Counted from the stretch's first letter, positions 1 through 8,868 are shown. The stretch: DNA of 64,000 nucleotides from Planctomyces sp. SH-PL62 (GCF_001610895.1 NZ_CP011273.1:2170001-2234000), one strand, 5' to 3'. Numbers and translations are program-made. Notes: generated from the letters alone by a model not told the origin.

Positions 1-902
1 AGCAGGGCGAACGGCTCCGCTTTCAGCCGCGCGACCAGCTCGCGCTCATGGGGGACCATCGCCATGCAGGGGCCGCACCAGGTCCCCCAGAAGCAGACGA
101 CGACGACCTTGCCGCGATGGTCCGAGAGCTTCAGCGGACGGCCGTCGAGGTCCTCGCCGACGATCTCGGGCGCGATCTTGCCGACCTTCAAATTGGGGAG
201 GTTCGCGATCCTCGCCAGTTCGGCCTTCGCCTTGTCGGCCAACTTGAAGTCGCCGTCGGCCGAGTCGACGTCCGGGAACTCGGCGACGACCCGCTCGAAC
301 TCCGCATTCGCCCGATCGAGCCGCGCCTTCCTGGCGGCCTCGGTCTGCCCCTGGGCGCCGAAGGATTCATCGGCCGCGTAGCGATGGCAGATGGTCAGGG
401 CGTAGGTCGCTTGCCCCCGAACGGCCCGCTCCGGATGGTTCCCGGCCACCTCGCCGAGGAGGCCGGTCATGTCCTCGCGGGTGGCGAGGGCGGCGCAGAG
501 CTTCCCCATCCGGGGGTCGTTCCGGAAGTGCTCGCTCACGATCCGAACGAGATCCGGGTCGAGATAACTCCGCATCGTATCGGTCAGGACGATCAGCCCG
601 TCAAGCGTCGCGGGATCGGCCGGATGGGCGCGGATCAGGGCGCGAAGCTCGTCCATCATCGCGAACCAATCGCGCTGAAAGGCCTCGTTCTCGTCGGTGA
701 TCTTCTGCTGGCGGGCCTTCTCGTCCAGCGAGTTGGCGGCGCGCAGCTCGACCGTGAAAGCCTCCTCGCGCGTCTCGAACCGTTGCTTGAGAGCCCCGAT
801 GCGCTCGCCCAGGGGAGGCTCCTCGGGGCGAGGCTCGTCGAGGGGCGTCCCGAGGGTCGCCAGGAGGACGGCCAGGCGGAGCAGGGGGGCGAAGGTCGAC
901 AC
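1..902 (-). CDS. Thioredoxin/TlpA-like exported protein (3' end outside window)
   Basis: A leftward gene that runs off the left edge; about 300 residues are visible. It begins at a GTG followed by a hydrophobic stretch (LLRLAVLLATLG) that looks like a signal peptide. A charged, mostly helical region of about 190 residues follows, and then a redoxin domain with the motif CFWGTWCGPCMAMVP near residue 275. The WCGPC motif is the redox-active pair of TlpA/ResA-type thioredoxins, so a periplasmic thiol-disulfide role is likely. The helical N-terminal half is common in planctomycete TlpA-like proteins, but its role is not known to me. The GTG start is a choice: no ATG lies at a sensible place upstream. 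Confidence 0.75.
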   Translation of the reverse strand, partial: MSTFAPLLRLAVLLATLGTPLDEPRPEEPPLGERIGALKQRFETREEAFTVELRAANSLDEKARQQKITDENEAFQRDWFAMMDELRALIRAHPADPATLDGLIVLTDTMRSYLDPDLVRIVSEHFRNDPRMGKLCAALATREDMTGLLGEVAGNHPERAVRGQATYALTICHRYAADESFGAQGQTEAARKARLDRANAEFERVVAEFPDVDSADGDFKLADKAKAELARIANLPNLKVGKIAPEIVGEDLDGRPLKLSDHRGKVVVVCFWGTWCGPCMAMVPHERELVARLKAEPFAL

Positions 903-1018
903 GGCGTGGCTCCCGTACGAAGGACGAGGAGACGAAACACGGGTGGGGACGACCGAGGCGGATCGAATCGGATCGGGACGGGATCGAGTCGAGCTTTCGC
1001 GATGGCGATCGGCGGCAA

Positions 1019-1356
1019 TGCGGCCCGCAGGATTCGAACCTGCAACCAAGGGATTCAAGGGCCCCCGCGTTTCCACGGGGCTTGGACTATCTCATCCTCG
1101 CCTTGACCCCGGAGGGGCAGGGGAGGCCGGGCGCTCTCGGCGGGGGTTATCGTTGGGGCTCACCCCGCTAGTCTCTGAACCTTCCTGGCCACCGTTAGCC
1201 CGGCCAGGCTTGGCTGCGGATCGCCGTGCCCCCTCGCGGAGGTTTAGGGTTCCCGCAATTCACCCGGTTCGCGTTCAGGGGTCGCCCCCCGACGCCACCA
1301 TTCTTCGCTCGCGCTTGATTGATGAGTCCCCTGCTCTGCCGTTGAGCTAGGGCCGC
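1019..1356 (-). tRNA. tRNA(CAU), probably tRNA-Ile2, split by a group I intron
   Basis: On the minus strand the 5' exon (1356-1322) gives acceptor GCGGCCC, D arm GCTC/GAGC and anticodon stem GGGGA followed by loop bases CTCAT. The 3' exon (1055-1019) gives AA, stem TCCCT, variable loop TGGTT, T arm GCAGG-TTCGAAT-CCTGC, acceptor GGGCCGC and discriminator A. Joined, they make a 72-nt cloverleaf with anticodon CAU (1324-1322). CCA is not encoded. The 1:72 pair is G-C and the anticodon stem lacks the initiator GGG triplet, so this is not the initiator. The anticodon arm and variable loop closely resemble bacterial tRNA-Ile2 (lysidine-modified CAU). Elongator Met remains possible. Confidence 0.88.
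1056..1321 (-). other. Group I self-splicing intron in the tRNA anticodon loop
   Basis: A 266-nt intron lies directly after the anticodon CAU, and its last base is G (1056), the expected omega-G. All four conserved group I core elements can be read on the minus strand in order: P (AATTGCGGG, within 1241-1260), Q (ATCCGCAGCCAAG, 1221-1209), R (GTTCAGAGACTA, 1180-1169) and S (AGATAGTCC, 1092-1084). GACTA in R pairs with TAGTC in S to form P7. GCGG of P pairs with CCGC of Q. A P9-like hairpin with a GAAA tetraloop sits at 1080-1063. There is no homing endonuclease ORF. Position and size resemble the Azoarcus tRNA-Ile(CAU) intron. The P1 pairing is short and the weakest part of the model. Confidence 0.88.
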
Positions 1357-1457
1357 ATGATCCCCGACGCCGGATCGACGCCCGGGATCGACGACATCAT
1401 CGCCGCTGGCGGCCGGAATGACAAGGCCGGGGCCGCGCGGCCCTTCGAAACGACGAA

Positions 1458-1482
1458 CCGCCGCGAGGGTCGCTCGCGGCGG
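1458..1482 (-). terminator. Hairpin, likely terminator of the desaturase gene
   Basis: A perfect 10-bp stem (CCGCCGCGAG / CTCGCGGCGG) with a 5-nt loop lies about 50 nt past the desaturase stop. On the minus strand it is followed by a T-rich but interrupted stretch, so it is a probable rather than textbook intrinsic terminator. Confidence 0.45.
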
Positions 1483-1532
1483 TCGACGGCTTGTTCGTAC
1501 ATTCGTTCGTTCGCGGATCGACCCGTTCGTCG

Positions 1533-2498
1533 TCAGACGTGGGTTTCCTGGACCTCGGCGAGGACTTCCTGCGGGGTCGCGGCGGTGGTCGGCGGGACGG
1601 CCGGGCGGACGTCGGTCTCGATCAGCGAGCCGTCGGCGTTCTTGCGGATCTTGGGGAGCTTGACGTCGCTGGCGACGCCGACGAGTCGCATGGCCTGGAT
1701 CGCCATGTAGGTCGGGTCGACCTCCCACCAGTCCAGGCCGTGGCGGGCCGAGGTCTGGAAGGCGTGGTGGTTGTTGTGCCAGCCTTCGCCGTAGGTCAGC
1801 GCGGCGCACCACCAGAGGTTGGTGGACTGGTCGCGGGTGGCGTGGCTGCGGTAGCCCCAGATGTGGCTCGCCGAGTTCACCAGCCAGGTCGTGTGCAGCA
1901 CGAAGATGGTGCGGACGAACCCGCCCCAGATCATCCAGCTCATCCCCAGGCCGCCGTAATACTGGCCGGCGACGTAGAGCAGGGCGAAGAGGCCCAGCGG
2001 GAAGAGGATGAAGGTGTTGTCGAGCCAGCGGTGGATCGGGTCGCGGAAGAGGTCGGGCGCCCATCGCTTGTAGTAGGCGTCGGTATGGCGGGAATTCTCA
2101 TCCGTCACCATGAACCAGCCCATGTGCGCCCAGAAGAACCCCTGCAAGGGCGAATGCGTGTCCTGTTCCTCGTCGGAATGGGCGTGGTGGCGGCGATGGT
2201 CGGCCACCCAGCCGATCGCGCCTCCCTCCGAAGCCATCATGCCGATCATCGTCAGCGGGTATTCGAGCCACTTGGGGTGCAGTCGGAAGCTGCGGTGCGT
2301 GAGCAGCCGGTGATAGACCAGGCAGATGCCGATCCCGCCGGTCAGCCAGTGCAGGGCCAGGCAGAGGAACAGACCGGACCAGGAGAAGAAGGCCGGCGCC
2401 AGAGCCAAGAGCGCCAGGACGTGGAGCCCCCCCATGTACAGGATCGGGGCCCAGGCCAAGCGCTTCTGGACCGGCGGCGCGGTCGTCGTAGTGCTCAT
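1533..2498 (-). CDS. Acyl-CoA/acyl-lipid delta-9-type fatty acid desaturase
   Basis: A membrane di-iron desaturase that would put a cis double bond into saturated fatty acyl chains. The 321-residue protein has the three histidine boxes of the family: HRLLTH (63-68), HRRHH (101-105) and HNNHH (241-245), plus the fourth ligand region NSASHIWG (208-215). Hydrophobic segments lie around residues 20-60 and 160-205, as expected for four membrane passes. The chosen ATG starts MSTTTT; the frame stays open upstream, but the added residues are low-complexity and basic. The C-terminal 40 residues (after LPKIRKN) are an Ala/Pro/Thr-rich tail. The gene stands alone between the intron-bearing tRNA and a radical SAM gene. 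Confidence 0.9.
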   Translation of the reverse strand: MSTTTTAPPVQKRLAWAPILYMGGLHVLALLALAPAFFSWSGLFLCLALHWLTGGIGICLVYHRLLTHRSFRLHPKWLEYPLTMIGMMASEGGAIGWVADHRRHHAHSDEEQDTHSPLQGFFWAHMGWFMVTDENSRHTDAYYKRWAPDLFRDPIHRWLDNTFILFPLGLFALLYVAGQYYGGLGMSWMIWGGFVRTIFVLHTTWLVNSASHIWGYRSHATRDQSTNLWWCAALTYGEGWHNNHHAFQTSARHGLDWWEVDPTYMAIQAMRLVGVASDVKLPKIRKNADGSLIETDVRPAVPPTTAATPQEVLAEVQETHV

Positions 2499-2851
2499 AG
2501 TCAACCTTTTTGAGTAGCTTTCCAGGAGAGTTCCGCGACGAGCTTTCGGCCGCCGTCGGCGGGGATCGGCGGGCTGTTGAGGAGCCGGCGCGGAACGAAC
2601 CAAACCTGCGTCGACTCCTCAATCATCGAGAAGCCGCGCGTCGCCGGCCCAAGTCGTGATGCTGGGGTTTCGCTCGCAGGAGAACGGACACCGATTCGCT
2701 CGGCTCTCGCCCGGCTGTACCATTTTTCACGAAGTTCCGGGGGCTTGCCGAGCGAGGCCCTCGAAAACGCCCGATGCCGGGATTTGCGAGGGATGGGGGA
2801 GAGGAGAAGGGGGCGGAGACGAGGTCGTCCTTCCGCCCCCGAGGGCCGTCG
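2499..2851. other. Intergenic stretch without a recognised gene
   Basis: About 350 bases lie between the desaturase start and the radical SAM stop, both on the minus strand. It should hold the desaturase promoter. I see no convincing -35/-10 pair, strong hairpin or small gene in it. Confidence 0.5.
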
Positions 2852-4417
2852 TCAGAACGAGTTCACGAGCTGCTGGCTGCGGCTGGACATTGAGCGGGCC
2901 ATCTTCCAGGTGTGGTAGTGCATCGCCATGTGAAACACGTAGAACATCACCAGGCCGGGGCGGCGGTGGACCTTGATGAAGTTCATGAATCGCTTGCGAT
3001 ACTCCTTGCGGAGTTCCGGCTCGGGGACGTTCTTCATCAGCCGGGCGAACAGGCCCAGGCCCTCGACGGCGCTTTGCATCTCCGAGAGGAACCAGCGGCG
3101 CGAGATCTTCCACCACTTCTTCTTGAGGGTGATCCCGTAGTCGAAGTTCGGGTTCATGAAGAGGGCGTCGGTCCGGTCGAAGTACGCCTGGGGCTCGTAG
3201 AGCCGGTTGAGGACCTCGAAGTAGCCGTCGAGCAGTTCCTCGCGAGACATCTTCAGGGGGATGACGTTGGTGCCGAACTCGGAGCGGTCCGCGGGGTCGA
3301 GCCGGCCCTCGGCGGCCAGCCTCGCGTGCAACGGCGTCTTGGGGATGGCCGAGAGCATGCCGCTCATGGAGAACGAGATCCGGCTCTGCTGGATGAACTC
3401 GATCTGGCGTTCGAAGATCCCGACGTCGTCGCTGTCGAAGCCCATGATCATCCCGCACCAGACTTCCATGCCGGAGTTCTGGATGCGGTGGACCTTCTCC
3501 AGCAGCGTCCCGCCGTCGCGGACGTTCTGGAACTTCTTGGTCTCGCGGAGGGACTCCTCGCTGGGGCTCTCGATGCCGATGAACGTGGCGACGAAGTTCG
3601 CCTCGACCATCAGGTCCATCAGCTCCTGGTCGTCGGCCAGGTCGATCGAGGCCTCGGTGAAGAGGCTCAGCGGGTAGCCGTTCTTGCGCTGCCAGACGAC
3701 GACTTCCCGGAGGACCTCCTTGATCGCCTTCTTGTTGCCGATGAGGTTGTCGTCGACGACGAAGGCGATCCGCAGGCCGGTCTTCCAGATGGCTTCCAGC
3801 TCGGCGATCACCTGCTCGGTGGTCTTGATCCGGGGCCGGCGGCCGAAGGTCACGATGATGTCGCAGAACTCGCACTGGAACGGGCAGCCGCGCGAGAACT
3901 GAAGGCTGCCGAAGGCGTACCGCTTCATGTCGAGCATGTCGAAGCGGGGCGTCGGCACCTTCGTCATGTCGGTCTTCTCGACCTGTTCATAGCGATACTG
4001 GTTCAGGCCCTGCTTCCATTCCCTCAGGAACTGGGGCCAGGTCTCCTCGGCCTCGCCGATGAAGATCGCGTCGGCCGGTTCGTCGTCGAAATAGTCTTCC
4101 TGCACCGTGATCCAAGGGCCGCCGATCGCCACGAAGCAGCCCCGGGCCTTCAACTCGCCGAGGATCTCCTTCATGCGGAACCGCTGGACGCTCATGCCGG
4201 TCATCGCCACGATGTCGGCCCTGGCGCAGCGCTCGAAGTCGATCTCCTCGGCGTTCTCGTCGAGCAGGGTGACCGTGTGCTCCTCGGGAGTCAGCGCCGC
4301 GAGCAGGGGGAGGCAGGCGACCGGCAGGTTCGCGGCCTTCCCCATGAACGGCAAAAGATGATCCATGCCCCAGTACGACGGCTCGAACCGGGGGTTGATG
4401 ATGACGATGTCTGCCAT
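2852..4417 (-). CDS. B12-binding-domain radical SAM protein (DUF4070-like)
   Basis: A 521-residue protein. Residues 1-140 form a cobalamin-binding-type Rossmann domain (starts MADIVIINPRF; IGGPW near 98-102). The radical SAM core follows, with the cluster motif CPFQCEFC (Cys 178, 182, 185) binding [4Fe-4S]/SAM. The C-terminal part (FEVLNRLYEPQAYFDR onward) resembles DUF4070, the arrangement found in the hopanoid methylases HpnP/HpnR and in other B12-dependent radical SAM enzymes. Methylation or another radical modification of a lipid-like substrate is a reasonable inference, but the substrate cannot be told from sequence alone. No hopanoid gene is adjacent. Confidence 0.8.
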   Translation of the reverse strand: MADIVIINPRFEPSYWGMDHLLPFMGKAANLPVACLPLLAALTPEEHTVTLLDENAEEIDFERCARADIVAMTGMSVQRFRMKEILGELKARGCFVAIGGPWITVQEDYFDDEPADAIFIGEAEETWPQFLREWKQGLNQYRYEQVEKTDMTKVPTPRFDMLDMKRYAFGSLQFSRGCPFQCEFCDIIVTFGRRPRIKTTEQVIAELEAIWKTGLRIAFVVDDNLIGNKKAIKEVLREVVVWQRKNGYPLSLFTEASIDLADDQELMDLMVEANFVATFIGIESPSEESLRETKKFQNVRDGGTLLEKVHRIQNSGMEVWCGMIMGFDSDDVGIFERQIEFIQQSRISFSMSGMLSAIPKTPLHARLAAEGRLDPADRSEFGTNVIPLKMSREELLDGYFEVLNRLYEPQAYFDRTDALFMNPNFDYGITLKKKWWKISRRWFLSEMQSAVEGLGLFARLMKNVPEPELRKEYRKRFMNFIKVHRRPGLVMFYVFHMAMHYHTWKMARSMSSRSQQLVNSF

Positions 4418-4824
4418 ATACTGCCCATCCCTCTCGTCCTGGAGTCGGGTAAGTCAGGGAGGTGCGCAAGTTCCCGAGAATGAACATGTTATTCCAGCGG
4501 GAGCGCCTTGCCCAGATGCCAACCGCGATTTCGGGGGACGACGCCTGGCGGGGGTCGTCGTCGGCCGGATCGCTCCTACAATAAGAACGTCTCCCTGGGG
4601 CCGACCGCGAGGCGAGGACGACCGGCGTCCTTTCCCGCGAGTTTCCACCGCGTTTTCCGAGACTCCTCACTCGACTCCACCGAGTTCCGGCGGGATCCCT
4701 TCGGGCGCCACGCGTTCCGCGAACCCGTGGACCGGCCGGGGATCGGGACGACGGCCCGAGGCCGGCCCGACGCCTTTGACGTGGCGGAGCCAGGTGAGGA
4801 CTCTCCGTTTTCTTATCACATTTC
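4418..4824. other. Divergent intergenic region holding a dispersed repeat
   Basis: About 400 bases separate the radical SAM gene (leftward) from the hydrolase gene (rightward). The right half (about 4663-4785) is copy A of the repeat described separately. The left half should hold the radical SAM promoter, but no clear pair of hexamers stands out. Confidence 0.5.
4663..4785 (+). repeat. Dispersed repeat, copy A
   Basis: This stretch matches the reverse complement of about 59465-59590 over roughly 110-120 bases. Shared blocks include CTCCACCGAGTTCCG and GTGGACCGGCCGGGGAT, followed by GGGACGACGGC. The spacing between blocks is conserved, and the similarity extends into one translated frame (STEFRR...VDRPGIGTTAR). 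Copy A lacks the perfect 19-bp inverted ends seen in copy B. Confidence 0.8.
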
Positions 4825-5859
4825 ATGCCACGATTTCCGATTCTCCGTCCCGCCGTCCCCCGGCGCGGCCTCGCCGCCGAGATCCCGGCCTTCGCGCCCC
4901 ATCCCTGGATCCGGGGGGGGCACGCCCAGACGATCGTCGGCCGCTACCTGGGCCCGAACCGCTCGCCGCGGCCTTCGAAGGCGGCGACGATCGCGCTGCC
5001 GGACGGCGATCGGCTCCGGGTGAGGGAGTCGCTGCCTGAAGGGTGGGGCGAGCGCGCGCCGGCGGCCGTACTGCTGCACGGGCTGGCGAGCACGGCGGAA
5101 GCCTCGTACCTCGTGCGGTTCGCCCGCCGCCTGGACGACCTGGGGGTCCGGGTGGTCCGGGTCAACCTGCGCGGGGCGGGGGAGGGCTTCGGCCTGGCCC
5201 GGGGGTTCTATCACGCCGGCCGGACCGAGGACGTCCGGGCGGTCGTCGACTGGCTGGCGGAACGCGCACCGGGATCGCCGATCGCGGTCGCGGGCTTCTC
5301 GATGGGGGCGAACCAGGCGCTCAAGCTGGCCGCCGAGTCCTCCCGGCCCGATTACCCGGGCGCCCGGATCGACTGCGTCCTGGCCGCGAACCCGCCGATC
5401 GACCTGTCGCTCTGCTGCCGCGCCATGCGACGCCCCGAGAACCGCGTGTACGATCGGAGCTTCGTCCGCTGGCTGGGCGCCCAGGTGCGCAGGCTGCACG
5501 AGCGCTTCCCGGACCTCGGCCCCGCCGAGATCGAGGACGTCCGCTCGCTGTACGACTTCGACGACCGGTACACGGCGCCCCGCAACGGCTTCGCCGACGC
5601 CGAGGACTACTACCGTCGCAACAGCGCCGGGCCGCTCGTCCCCGAGATCGCGGTCCCCGGCCTGGTCGTTCACGCCGCCGACGACCCGTTCATCCCGGCC
5701 TCGGCCTTCGAGGCCGTCGCCTTCCCCCCGAACGTCCGGTTCGAGCTGCTCCCCCACGGCGGCCACCTCGGCTACGTCAGCCGACGCCCCTGGCTCGGCG
5801 ACCGCCGCTGGCTGGAGACCCGACTGGCCGCCTGGCTGGCCGGGCGCTGGGGCGGGTGA
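4825..5859 (+). CDS. YheT-type alpha/beta hydrolase
   Basis: A 344-residue alpha/beta hydrolase of the YheT/AB-hydrolase-4 family. The family hallmark WIRGGHAQTI is at residues 28-37. The oxyanion region LLHGL is at 83-87, the nucleophile elbow GFSMGAN puts Ser at 159, and the acid and base are likely Asp in HAADDPFIP (about 278) and His in PHGGHLGY (about 315). Family members are carboxylesterase-like enzymes with poorly defined substrates. There is no signal peptide, so it should be cytoplasmic. It precedes the molybdopterin oxidoreductase by about 130 bases on the same strand, but a functional link is not evident. Confidence 0.85.
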   Translation: MPRFPILRPAVPRRGLAAEIPAFAPHPWIRGGHAQTIVGRYLGPNRSPRPSKAATIALPDGDRLRVRESLPEGWGERAPAAVLLHGLASTAEASYLVRFARRLDDLGVRVVRVNLRGAGEGFGLARGFYHAGRTEDVRAVVDWLAERAPGSPIAVAGFSMGANQALKLAAESSRPDYPGARIDCVLAANPPIDLSLCCRAMRRPENRVYDRSFVRWLGAQVRRLHERFPDLGPAEIEDVRSLYDFDDRYTAPRNGFADAEDYYRRNSAGPLVPEIAVPGLVVHAADDPFIPASAFEAVAFPPNVRFELLPHGGHLGYVSRRPWLGDRRWLETRLAAWLAGRWGG

Positions 5860-5988
5860 CGGGCGGGTGGAGGCCCTCGTCTCCAGGGCCATGAAGATTC
5901 CTTCATCACGGCCCGCGGTTTGCCTCGGGACCTCTGGGATCGGCGCGACGATCCCACGAGCCGCGGCGCGATCCGAAAGGGGCCTTCG

Positions 5989-8847
5989 ATGGGCGAGACG
6001 CGCGACAGCATCGCCGACGTCTGGGGCGGGCGGACCCCGTTCGAGGGGGTTTGGCCGTCCCGCGTGGACGAGCGTACGACGGCGGAACCGGAGCGGTGGG
6101 TCGCGTCGGCCTGCGTGCTCTGCTCCAACGGCTGCGGGCTGGACGTCGGCGTCCGCGACGGCCGGATCGTGGGCGTCCGCGGGCGGGCCGACGACCGGGT
6201 GAACCGCGGCCGGCTCGGCCCCAAGGGGCTCCACGGCTGGGAGGCGAACAACAGCCCCGACCGCCTCGTCCGGCCCCTGATCCGCCGCGGCGGCCGGCTG
6301 GAGGAGGCGACCTGGGACGAGGCGATGGGCCTGGTCGTCGAGCGGTCCCGGGAGATCCGCGACCGGTTCACGTCGGGGGCCATCGGCTTCTACACGTCGG
6401 GGCAACTCTTCCTGGAGGAGTATTACACCCTCGGCGTGATCGGCAAGGCGGGCCTGGGGACGCCGCACATGGACGGCAACACCCGGCTCTGCACGGCGAC
6501 CGCGGCGGCGGCCCTGAAGGAGACCTTCGGCTCCGACGGCCAGCCCGGCTCCTACGCGGACCTCGACGCGACCGAGGCGATCCTCCACATCGGCCACAAC
6601 GTCGCCTCGCAGCAGACCGTCCTCTGGGCGCGGATCCTCGACCGCCGGCGCGGGCCGGACCCGCCCCGGCTCGTCGTGATCGACCCTCGGTCCACGGCGA
6701 CCGCGAAGGAGGCCGACGTCCACCTCGCCCCCCGGCTCGGCACGAACGTCCCGGTGCTCAACGGCCTGATCCGCCTGATCATCGAGGCGGGCCAGGTCGA
6801 CCGCGACTACATCGCGGCCCACACCGTCGGCTTCGAGCGCCTGGAGGAGGCCGTCCGGAGCTGGCCCCCCGAGCGGGTCGCCGAGGTCTCGGGCGTGCCG
6901 GCCGACTCCCTTCGCGCCGCGGCGGCGATCCTCGGCGGGGCGAAGTCGCTGGTCTCGACGGTCTTGCAGGGGGTGTATCAGTCGATGCAGGCGACGGCCG
7001 CGGCGTGCCAGGTCAACAACCTCCACCTGATCCGGGGGATGCTCGGCCGGCCCGGCTGCGGCCTCTATCAGATGAACGGCCAGCCCACGGCGCAGAACAC
7101 CCGCGAGTGCGGCGCCGACGGCGACCTGCCGGCCTTCCGAAACTGGGACAACCCCGCGCACGTCGACGAGCTCGCCCGGCTCTGGAACGTCGATCCCGAC
7201 GTCATCCCCCACTGGGCCCCCCCGACCCACGCGATGCAGATCTTCCGATACGCCGAGACCGGCTCGATCAAGCTTCTCTGGATCAGCGCCACCAACCCCG
7301 CGGTCTCGCTCCCCGAGCTGCACCGGATCCGCGAGATCCTCGCCGAGCCCGGCCTGTTCGTCGTGGCCCAGGACGCCTTCGCGACCGAGACCACCGAGCT
7401 GGCCGACGTCGTCCTGCCGGCCGCGCTCTGGGGCGAGAAGACGGGATGCTTCACGAACGTCGACCGGACGGTCCACCTCGCCCAGAAGGCGGTCGAGCCC
7501 CCCGGAGAGGCCCGATCCGACCTCGACATCTTCCTGGATTACGCCCGACGGATGGACTTCCGCGACAAGGACGGCGCGCCTCTCATCAAGTGGTCCGACC
7601 CCGAGGGGGCCTTCGAGGCCTGGAAGGAATGCACGCGGGGCCGCCCCTGCGACTACACCGGGATGACCTACGCCCGCCTGGCGCGCGGCCCGCTCCAGTG
7701 GCCCTGCAACGATCGCTATCCGGACGGCCGCGAGCGGCTCTACGAGGATGGGGTCTTCCCGACGTCGGCGGATTATTGCGAGACCTACGGCCACGACCTG
7801 ATCACCGGCGGCCTCGTCCGCCCCGAGCTCTACAGGGCGAGCGACCCCGGCGGCAAGGCGCTCATCAAGCCGGCCGACTACGAGCCGCCGCACGAGGAGC
7901 CGGACGCCGACTACCCCTTCCGGCTCACGACCGGGCGGGTGGTCTACCAGTTCCACACCCGGACCAAGACGGCGCGGTCGCGGGCCCTCGACGCCGCCGC
8001 GCCCGACGCCTACGTGCAGATCGCGGCCGAGGACGCCGAGACGCTCGGGATCGCCGAGGGGGACCTGGTGGAGGTGGCCTCGAGCCGGGGCCGGATCCGG
8101 GTCGCCGCCAGGATCGGCGACATCCTCCCGGGCCACGCCTTCGTCCCGTTCCACTACGGGTACTGGGACTACACCGACCGCCCCCGGGCCGCCAACGAGC
8201 TGACGCTCACGGAATGGGACCCCGTGAGCAAGCAGCCCCACTTCAAGTACGCCGCCGTGAGCCTGGCGAAGGTCTCGATCGCGACCCGGGCCGGGGACGT
8301 CGCCGGCGCGGTCGCGCGGGGGGTCGGCTCGGCGGTCGCGGCCGTCCGCTCGGCCGCCAAGCTCGTCGAGGCGTCCACCGCCGGCAAGCGGCACGTGGCG
8401 AACTACCTCGGCCTGGCGAGGCGGAGCGAGGCGCATCTCGCCGAGTCCCTCCGGCTCGTGGCCGATCGCCACGGCCACGAGCCGGACGTCCTCCAGACGA
8501 CCCGGATGCTGGCCTCCTGGTCCGACGAGAACGGCCGCCTCCTCGAACCCTTGGCCGAACGCCACGGCGAGACCAGCGACGAGGAGCCCGAGAACCTCCA
8601 CGCGGCCCTCTTCCGGGGCCCTCGCGGCGGCAGCCTCGGCCTGGTGCGCGACCTCCACGACCTCTGGCTGCTCACACAGGAGCTGAAGCTGGCCTACGAG
8701 GTCCTGTCCGCGTCCGCCCTCGCCCTCCGCGACCGGGAGATGGAATCAGACCTGGCGCAGGCCTCGTCCCGGAACCACCGCCAGTCCACCTGGCTTCGGA
8801 CCCGGATCGACCACGCCGCCCCCCAGGCGCTCAACGTCCCGTCGTGA
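5989..8847 (+). CDS. Molybdopterin oxidoreductase with helical C-terminal extension
   Basis: A 952-residue protein related to assimilatory nitrate reductase/formate dehydrogenase-type molybdenum enzymes. The N-terminal cluster motif has Cys 42, 45 and 49 (CVLCSNGC). The usual fourth Cys (in NRGxLCxKG) is Gly 77, in NRGRLGPKG. Molybdopterin-binding signatures follow (YTSGQLFLEEYYTLG, NTRLC, WISATNPAVSLPEL, LPAALWGEKTGCFTN, and the dinucleotide-binding domain from about 645). After about residue 775 comes an extra domain of roughly 175 residues, predicted to be mostly helical and rich in His/Glu (ARRSEAHLAESL, RHGHEPDV), which looks ferritin-like. The start has a GAAAGGGG ribosome site 5 bases upstream. 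The physiological substrate is unknown. Confidence 0.85.
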   Translation: MGETRDSIADVWGGRTPFEGVWPSRVDERTTAEPERWVASACVLCSNGCGLDVGVRDGRIVGVRGRADDRVNRGRLGPKGLHGWEANNSPDRLVRPLIRRGGRLEEATWDEAMGLVVERSREIRDRFTSGAIGFYTSGQLFLEEYYTLGVIGKAGLGTPHMDGNTRLCTATAAAALKETFGSDGQPGSYADLDATEAILHIGHNVASQQTVLWARILDRRRGPDPPRLVVIDPRSTATAKEADVHLAPRLGTNVPVLNGLIRLIIEAGQVDRDYIAAHTVGFERLEEAVRSWPPERVAEVSGVPADSLRAAAAILGGAKSLVSTVLQGVYQSMQATAAACQVNNLHLIRGMLGRPGCGLYQMNGQPTAQNTRECGADGDLPAFRNWDNPAHVDELARLWNVDPDVIPHWAPPTHAMQIFRYAETGSIKLLWISATNPAVSLPELHRIREILAEPGLFVVAQDAFATETTELADVVLPAALWGEKTGCFTNVDRTVHLAQKAVEPPGEARSDLDIFLDYARRMDFRDKDGAPLIKWSDPEGAFEAWKECTRGRPCDYTGMTYARLARGPLQWPCNDRYPDGRERLYEDGVFPTSADYCETYGHDLITGGLVRPELYRASDPGGKALIKPADYEPPHEEPDADYPFRLTTGRVVYQFHTRTKTARSRALDAAAPDAYVQIAAEDAETLGIAEGDLVEVASSRGRIRVAARIGDILPGHAFVPFHYGYWDYTDRPRAANELTLTEWDPVSKQPHFKYAAVSLAKVSIATRAGDVAGAVARGVGSAVAAVRSAAKLVEASTAGKRHVANYLGLARRSEAHLAESLRLVADRHGHEPDVLQTTRMLASWSDENGRLLEPLAERHGETSDEEPENLHAALFRGPRGGSLGLVRDLHDLWLLTQELKLAYEVLSASALALRDREMESDLAQASSRNHRQSTWLRTRIDHAAPQALNVPS

Positions 8848-8868
8848 GTCGTCCCGCGATCGGCGCGC

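Noticed and set aside
1019-1356. Initiator tRNA-fMet interpretation of the CAU tRNA
   Set aside because: The 1:72 pair is G-C and the anticodon stem lacks the three G-C pairs of initiators.
4816-8658. 1280-residue open frame antisense to the hydrolase and molybdopterin genes
   Set aside because: Composition (Arg, Pro, Gly, Val, Glu-rich without motifs) is that of an antisense shadow in GC-rich DNA; both sense genes have clear catalytic motifs.
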